Source: Bacteroidia bacterium (GTDB taxonomy: Bacteria; Bacteroidota; Bacteroidia; Bacteroidales; Dysgonomonadaceae). From it: a stretch of DNA of 8,543 bases. The stretch covers positions 1 through 8,543 of the forward strand of contig BNXH01000067.1 of the NCBI GenBank assembly GCA_025999435.1. Reading direction: 5' to 3'. Below the pieces are notes generated by a model, which saw only the letters and a program-made list of their open reading frames with translations, did not search any database and was not told the DNA's origin. Made by a program: the position numbers and the translations under genes. Positions 5,303-8,543 of this stretch are shown one piece after another. Position 1 is the stretch's first letter; every line of letters starts with the position of its first letter.

Positions 5303-5863
5303 TTACGGTCTGAAAAGCTTCCCTGTTTTCTGCTGCCGGAAGACCGGCACAGACGCTTTACAATTAGCTTCGCGATTAATGTATATCGCCATCGCTTGAT
5401 GCGTTTCCATCCGGTAACCGGTGTTTGTTTTTACACACCAGGCGGTAAATTCCTTCAATAACTGCTGTATTTCAGGGTAATCCACCTCTATAAATCCACG
5501 CCGGCCGGTCCTGTAAATCCGCACCTGGCCCGCCCGCGACAGGCCCTTCTTCACCTTGATGGAATCGCTCAGGGGCTTCTCCGCCGGACGACCGCCGCAG
5601 GCGGCAAAGTCGTTCAGAAGGGACAAAAAGCCGAGCATCTCCCGGGCGTCGCCACGGGCAATTGTCAGTATATCCGCGTAACGGCTTCCTGCATTGCGGC
5701 CCTGTAGCGTAAATCTGCAGCTTGCGTTGCGGGTACCGGACGGCGCCGAAACCGTCAGGCAGATTGTTTCGCTTTTATAGAGGGACGGACCCTTGAAGAG
5801 CGGCTGTGCGCCAAGCCCGGGGCCCGGCAATAGAAAAAATAGCAATAAATAAGCCTTTTGCAT
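5303..5863 (-). CDS. Secreted protein of unknown function
   Basis: A 186-residue protein starting at the ATG at 5863. The frame is open further upstream into the bactofilin gene, but this start puts a signal peptide at the N-terminus: MQK, the hydrophobic stretch AYLLLFFLLPGPGLG, and a likely signal peptidase I site after GAQ (about residue 20). The mature part has no recognised domain. It contains three cysteines in the first two thirds (ETICLTV, ASCRF, ACGGRP) and two more near the C-terminus (AWCVK, ANCKA), which could form disulfides in the periplasm, and a basic C-terminal half. It lies 64 bases downstream of the bactofilin gene on the same strand and is likely in its transcript, with a hairpin after its stop. 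A role linked to the cell envelope is possible from context only. Confidence 0.7.
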   Translation of the reverse strand: MQKAYLLLFFLLPGPGLGAQPLFKGPSLYKSETICLTVSAPSGTRNASCRFTLQGRNAGSRYADILTIARGDAREMLGFLSLLNDFAACGGRPAEKPLSDSIKVKKGLSRAGQVRIYRTGRRGFIEVDYPEIQQLLKEFTAWCVKTNTGYRMETHQAMAIYINREANCKASVPVFRQQKTGKLFRP

Positions 5864-5927
5864 CTTATCAGGTTGTTTTTTGAGTTTAATTTGTAAGCAA
5901 TAAAAGTGCGCTGTTTTTCTGACATAA

Positions 5928-6338
5928 TCAGACGTCCGCCTCGCCGCTTCCGCCCGGAGACGGCCCTGTGCCGGCCATCGCGCATTGCCCCTCAAAGCGT
6001 GCGCCGGACTCGATCTCCAGTTCCGTGGCTTTGAGGTCACCGTTTAAAATAGCGCCGTTGCGCAGGACGGTAAGCCCTGTGATACCGGCATCCCCGTGCA
6101 GGGAACCGTATATGTCCAGCAGGGCGGCCGTGATATTTCCGCGCACTTCGCCGCCAGGGCCGATGATCACGGCCTTTTCACTGATAATATCACCGACTAC
6201 GCTCCCGTCGATACGCAGGTCATCGGCGAGCTTTACCTGGCCGGTGATTACGGTACCGCCGGCAAGTAAGCTCGGGCCCTGGGTCTGATACACGCTTTCC
6301 ATGTTATTCCGTCTTTGTCTTTTTCTTGATAATCCCAT
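5928..6338 (-). CDS. Bactofilin (DUF583 polymer-forming cytoskeletal protein)
   Basis: A 136-residue protein with the short beta-helix core of bactofilins, at about residues 24-120. The opening TVITGQVKLADDLRIDGSVVGDI and the regularly spaced glycines and hydrophobics that follow (VIIGPGGEVRGNI, LLDIYGSLHG, VLRNGAILNGDL, LEIESGARFEG) are typical. The C-terminus is a short Gly/Pro/Ser tail. Bactofilins self-assemble without nucleotide into membrane-associated filaments that organise cell-wall enzymes, polarity proteins or chromosome-segregation factors. The N-terminus MGLSRKRQRRNN is strongly basic and could aid membrane binding; Met13 is an alternative start giving a more usual N-terminus. 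It lies 74 bases after the DUF5106 gene and 64 bases before the secreted-protein gene, all on one strand, so co-transcription is likely. M23 peptidases often found beside bactofilins are absent here. Confidence 0.88.
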   Translation of the reverse strand: MGLSRKRQRRNNMESVYQTQGPSLLAGGTVITGQVKLADDLRIDGSVVGDIISEKAVIIGPGGEVRGNITAALLDIYGSLHGDAGITGLTVLRNGAILNGDLKATELEIESGARFEGQCAMAGTGPSPGGSGEADV

Positions 6339-6412
6339 CGTTTTATTCGGATTTTGGGTCGTTGTGCACTCGTGTTGCTTCTTTTTTTATATATTCTCGC
6401 AGGTATGATGGC

Positions 6413-7408
6413 TCAGGCCGGGCCCGATTGTTCTGCCAGGTACTGCTCTACGGCCTCTGCCGCCGCGTCTTTCAGGAGGACATGCTTGAGGGCGTCCAGC
6501 AGGTATAACGACGGTATGGCCTTCAGGTCGTATAACTTCCTGCCGAACAGGGACTGTCCCTTGTCATAACTGACCAGCCACGTGGATGGCATCTCCCCGG
6601 CGTGCTTCTTCCACAAGTCCAGGTCGGAATCGGGATAGACGGCCAGGATGTCCAGCCGGCCGGATAGCAGCAGGCGGTTGATGACCTCCGACGAGGCCAG
6701 GCTGGCGGTCGTCTCTTTACAGGCAGGGCAACCCGGATTGTAGAAGAAAAGGAGCGTGTATTCTTTACGCAGGCTGTACAGCCTGCCTGTTTGCCCGTTC
6801 GCCAGGGTATAGCTCACGTCGGTAGCCGGAGCGCCCAACCGGTTCTTGAGCAGCATCTCCAACTCGAAGCCCGCCCGCTGCCGGTCCGCCTCCACGGTTA
6901 GGCTGTCGCCCAGGATATAACGGACAACCGGTATATAATACTCCTCGTTGCGCACCGGGGAATTCGGGTCGTACAGGTATTTCTTGTACAGGGATATAAA
7001 ATGGCGGTACATCGTACCGCTACGGTCTTCGCGTCTGGCTCTGTCCAGCATGGCGGGAATCGATGCTTCCACCGCCGCCCGGTCCGTATGGGAAAAAACG
7101 TCCAGGTAATCGGCCAGAGCCTGTTCCGTGATCTGGGGCAAATGCACACAGGCCGTATCACTGAAATCAAAGTGATCCCAGTAATGGGCGGCCAGGTATC
7201 CGGCACGCTCACCGGCACGGGTAAGCTCCCCGGGAATAACCGGCAGGACGAACCGCCGGGGTGCGTCTCCCCGGACGGCATCCTGCAAGGCCTGACTCTC
7301 CGCGGCGGGCTTTTCACCTCCCCCGCAGGTCATCAGGCAGAAGATCATGATCCCACACGCGGAGGCGGGGAAGATGCTATAATTCAGGATAGTGGACGTT
7401 TTTATCAT
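6413..7408 (-). CDS. DUF5106 lipoprotein with thioredoxin-like domain
   Basis: A 331-residue predicted lipoprotein. A hydrophobic segment (about residues 12-27) ends in LMTC, making Cys28 the likely lipidated residue; the protein should be anchored in the envelope, facing the periplasm. Residues about 50-205 match the DUF5106 region seen in Bacteroidota, with LPVIPGELTRAGERAGYLAAHYWDHFDFSDT as the clearest segment. The C-terminal part is thioredoxin-like: strand TLLFFYNPGCPAC (218-230) with a CPAC redox site (Cys227, Cys230) and IPSLYLLD with the expected cis-Pro at 299. Such proteins reduce or rearrange disulfides of exported proteins; the substrate is unknown. The three cysteines in the next secreted protein downstream make it a conceivable client, which is speculation. 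A perfect palindrome lies between the start and the possible promoter. Confidence 0.85.
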   Translation of the reverse strand: MIKTSTILNYSIFPASACGIMIFCLMTCGGGEKPAAESQALQDAVRGDAPRRFVLPVIPGELTRAGERAGYLAAHYWDHFDFSDTACVHLPQITEQALADYLDVFSHTDRAAVEASIPAMLDRARREDRSGTMYRHFISLYKKYLYDPNSPVRNEEYYIPVVRYILGDSLTVEADRQRAGFELEMLLKNRLGAPATDVSYTLANGQTGRLYSLRKEYTLLFFYNPGCPACKETTASLASSEVINRLLLSGRLDILAVYPDSDLDLWKKHAGEMPSTWLVSYDKGQSLFGRKLYDLKAIPSLYLLDALKHVLLKDAAAEAVEQYLAEQSGPA

Positions 7409-7421
7409 ACTTTTTGCACTG

Positions 7422-7435
7422 TATAGTTAACTATA
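7422..7435. promoter_or_regulatory. Perfect 14-bp palindrome before the DUF5106 gene
   Basis: TATAGTTAACTATA is fully self-complementary and sits 13 bases upstream of the ATG at 7408 on the - strand. In the leader of a transcribed gene it may be an operator for a dimeric regulator. It has no spacer, so a stable RNA hairpin is unlikely. No second copy was seen in the window. Confidence 0.35.
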
Positions 7436-7456
7436 TTTAATCATGTTTTAAGTTTT

Positions 7457-7485
7457 TAAAATTAAGCCACGCTATTTATCACAAA
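7457..7485 (-). promoter_or_regulatory. Possible Bacteroides-type promoter for the DUF5106 gene
   Basis: On the - strand TTTG (7485-7482) is followed after 17 bases by TAATTTTA (7464-7457), which matches the Bacteroides -7 consensus TAnnTTTG at five of its six fixed positions. The spacing is slightly short of the usual range. It overlaps a stem-loop, so the two readings compete. The transcript would then start roughly 40 bases before the ATG and include the 14-bp palindrome. Confidence 0.25.
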
Positions 7486-7495
7486 CGGTGTGGCT
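7465..7495 (-). terminator. Stem-loop upstream of the DUF5106 gene, possible terminator
   Basis: AGCCACGC (7465-7472) pairs with GTGTGGCT (7488-7495), 8 bp with one wobble, around a 15-base loop. Read on the - strand it is followed by TAATTTT, a modest T-rich tract, so it could end transcription arriving from the right. No gene is seen immediately before it, which weakens this call. Confidence 0.3.
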
Positions 7496-7831
7496 ATAGG
7501 GCTTGTACAGAACTTACGGTCTGTGCGGAATGAATATCCCGCGTTGCATAAAATCGAGGCGAGCAGTAGCCGGAATCAGAAGCTTTTGCCCTGATCCCGG
7601 ATCCGTCGGCGTCGTCGCGACGGGACGGATCGTATGCTCCCCTGCGCCATGAAGGCGTTGCGCCGTGCAGCGCAGCTCCCTCCCGGCGATCGAATGTAGA
7701 TACACAGCAATAATAGTAATCAAGTTAAAGGGCGCCCGCGTTTCCAGGCAGGGAAGCCGCCGGCGCTTTTTTGGTATTTTATGCTCTGTCATTTGATGTC
7801 GTTGTTTAAGTACTTTACACATTGTTTCGTT

Positions 7832-7902
7832 ATCCCTGTCGATGATGATACCGACAGGATTATTATTTTTGCTTCGCAACACACAGACGGGACGTCTGCG
7901 CG
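7832..7902 (-). repeat. Two-hairpin element, copy B
   Basis: Read on the - strand, CGCGCAGACG, loop TCC, CGTCTGTGTG form the first stem (7902-7880), 10 pairs of which two are G.U. After a linker beginning TTGCGAAGCA comes the second hairpin, CCTGTCG with CGACAGG (7858-7852 and 7841-7835). It aligns without gaps to 2058-2128. Between the copies a C-G pair in the second stem has become T-A and a T-A pair in the first has become G.T, so both stems are kept. It lies 161 bases after the FISUMP-like gene, in that gene's sense orientation. Confidence 0.75.
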
Positions 7903-7954
7903 AGCGTGCGGGGTTATCCCTGTTTATCATCCTCCGACCTTTTTTTTGGTTATC

Positions 7955-7979
7955 ATAGGGTAGCCTGGCGCTACCCTAT
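7955..7979 (-). other. Stem-loop with overlapping palindrome and G-run
   Basis: ATAGGGTAGC (7955-7964) and GCTACCCTAT (7970-7979) form a perfect 10-bp stem with a 5-base loop. Its right arm also belongs to the palindrome CCCTATAGGG (7974-7983), so two alternative pairings compete. A G-rich run follows at 7981-8000 (+ strand), which is C-rich in the transcript of the gene at right. It sits about 85 bases after that gene's stop. On the - strand it is followed by an A-run (AACCAAAAAAAA), so it is not an ordinary intrinsic terminator. Confidence 0.45.
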
Positions 7980-8063
7980 AGGGTGGAGGGGGCGGGGGGG
8001 TAACCCGGCGGCTCGTAGTGGCTCGGAGGACTTGATTCGGGTACGGTCACACACGTTTGGATG

Positions 8064-8543
8064 TCACACTTTTCGACATCTCACACTGGCTCCCATGGCT
8101 CTTGGTCTCGTACCGGTACTGCTCAGGTTTCCCTCCATAAACCATAACATATAAGATGACGCTGTATCGCCCGGCGATTCAGTGATCCAATAGCAACCAG
8201 ACTGGGAACTATTGGTGATGGCACCGGAGGCTGCGTCTCGGTAACCTCCGCACGGGTATAGCCCACCCATTGCGGCCATAAACCGACTTCGCGTGCTCCT
8301 CGTGTAAGGGAAGATTGTGTTATTCAAATTTTGTTGTGCGTATGGGTTCAATCCTAAAGGCTCGCATGATGGAGTCACCCAGCCGTCTGGACAGGGGTCG
8401 TAAACAGTCTTTTTATCGGACCACAGTTGGTTTATATGTATTGAATTATTACTTGATATCCAGTCGCTGAGGCCGGTAGTTGCCGTTATAAATGCTCTTG
8501 GATTTTCCGTAGCCTGAGCAATGTTGTAAGCAGGGGCAGCGCC
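8064..8543 (-). CDS. C-terminal part of a FISUMP-like surface protein (partial)
   Basis: The - strand frame is open from the window edge to TGA at 8064-8066 and gives the last 159 residues of a larger protein; its start lies outside. A GTG in the middle (codon 56) should not be taken as the start because reading upstream continues in the same style. DPCPDGW (visible residues 49-55), SGCYWITESPGDTASSYMLWF and the ending GASVRCRKV are the pattern of the Fibrobacter succinogenes major paralogous domain (related to DUF1566-type lectin-like folds), which ends many Bacteroidota secreted or lipoprotein surface proteins. Cysteines in DPCP, SGC and VRC could pair. The substrate or ligand is unknown, and the missing N-terminus may carry a lipobox or fimbrillin-like domains. 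Confidence 0.75.
   Translation of the reverse strand, partial: GAAPAYNIAQATENPRAFITATTGLSDWISSNNSIHINQLWSDKKTVYDPCPDGWVTPSCEPLGLNPYAQQNLNNTIFPYTRSTRSRFMAAMGGLYPCGGYRDAASGAITNSSQSGCYWITESPGDTASSYMLWFMEGNLSSTGTRPRAMGASVRCRKV

Larger units (their letters stand above)
7436..8063. other. Gene-free, hairpin-rich intergenic region
   Basis: About 630 bases between two - strand genes hold no credible protein gene. From left to right there is the stem-loop at 7465-7495, a GC-rich hairpin (GATCCGTC 7600-7607 with GACGGATC 7624-7631, plus an inner stem CGTC/GACG), repeated GCGC blocks around 7650-7680, a T6 run at 7767-7772 after a short GC dyad, the two-hairpin element copy B (7832-7902), and a stem-loop with a G-run (7955-8000). 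The 7500-7740 part could be a structured RNA, but I cannot name a family and the T-tracts do not define ends. Confidence 0.45.

Noticed and set aside
5301..7523. 12-base match ACTTACGGTCTG at 5301 and 7512
   Set aside because: It does not extend on either side, one copy lies in coding sequence, and a 12-base match in a window of this size is weak evidence of a real repeat.
7514..7930. 138-codon frame on the - strand
   Set aside because: It starts before and runs through the two-hairpin element, has a low-complexity basic composition, resembles no family, and crosses several hairpins. It is most likely a chance frame in non-coding DNA.
1..8543. CRISPR array, tRNA, rRNA or insertion sequence
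   Set aside because: No regularly spaced repeats, cloverleaf, rRNA-like sequence or transposase frame was seen.

Overview
The window looks like chromosomal DNA of a Bacteroidales bacterium (Bacteroidota, probably gut-type; genus not resolvable). The indicators are a Rhs core of the DHLGN / YYPFG / DPLAEKYY / DPTG type, a DUF5106 lipoprotein with a thioredoxin-like domain, a C-terminal domain of the Fibrobacter-major-paralogous (FISUMP) type, a Soj-like ParA close to the Bacteroidota chromosomal form, A-rich leader sequences instead of strong Shine-Dalgarno sites, and lipoproteins with a short lipobox. All family assignments come from motif reading, not from searches.

Left part (1-2130, + strand, visibly A+T-rich apart from the Rhs core): a polymorphic-toxin accessory region. 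A small lysine-rich ORF (38-253), perhaps the immunity gene of a toxin upstream of the window, is followed by a hairpin element (278-377). Next comes an orphan Rhs cassette (389-1687) that lacks the N-terminal body. It starts in the Rhs core and ends in a toxin domain that I read as phospholipase A2-like (YTGPNNP ... HDLRYD ... AD). A three-helix membrane protein (1700-1987) is the likely immunity protein. A GTG start overlapping its stop opens a lipoprotein signal peptide that is cut short by a second hairpin element (2058-2128).

Middle part (2364-5076, - strand): a compact operon ParA - HsdR_N-like protein - ParA, read right to left with gaps of 29 and 5 bases. The two ParA-type ATPases are paralogues with intact ATPase motifs, and no ParB lies in the window. 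The protein between them belongs to the stand-alone type I restriction HsdR-N family, but the acidic residue of its nuclease motif is replaced by Arg, so it is probably not a nuclease. The leader upstream of the first parA is crowded with short GC-rich palindromes.

Right part (5303-8543, - strand): a secreted protein of unknown function, a bactofilin, a DUF5106/thioredoxin-like lipoprotein, a roughly 650-base gene-free stretch rich in hairpins, and the C-terminal 159 residues of a FISUMP-like surface protein that runs off the window.

The most unusual signal is non-coding. Three copies of a two-hairpin element (278-377, 2058-2128, 7832-7902) each lie downstream of a gene and in that gene's sense orientation. 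In each, a 10-bp stem closes the same three-base TCC loop and a second hairpin follows. Two copies align without gaps at 61 of 71 positions, with compensatory changes and G.U pairs that fit only the sense-strand RNA. Two copies bracket the Rhs cassette.
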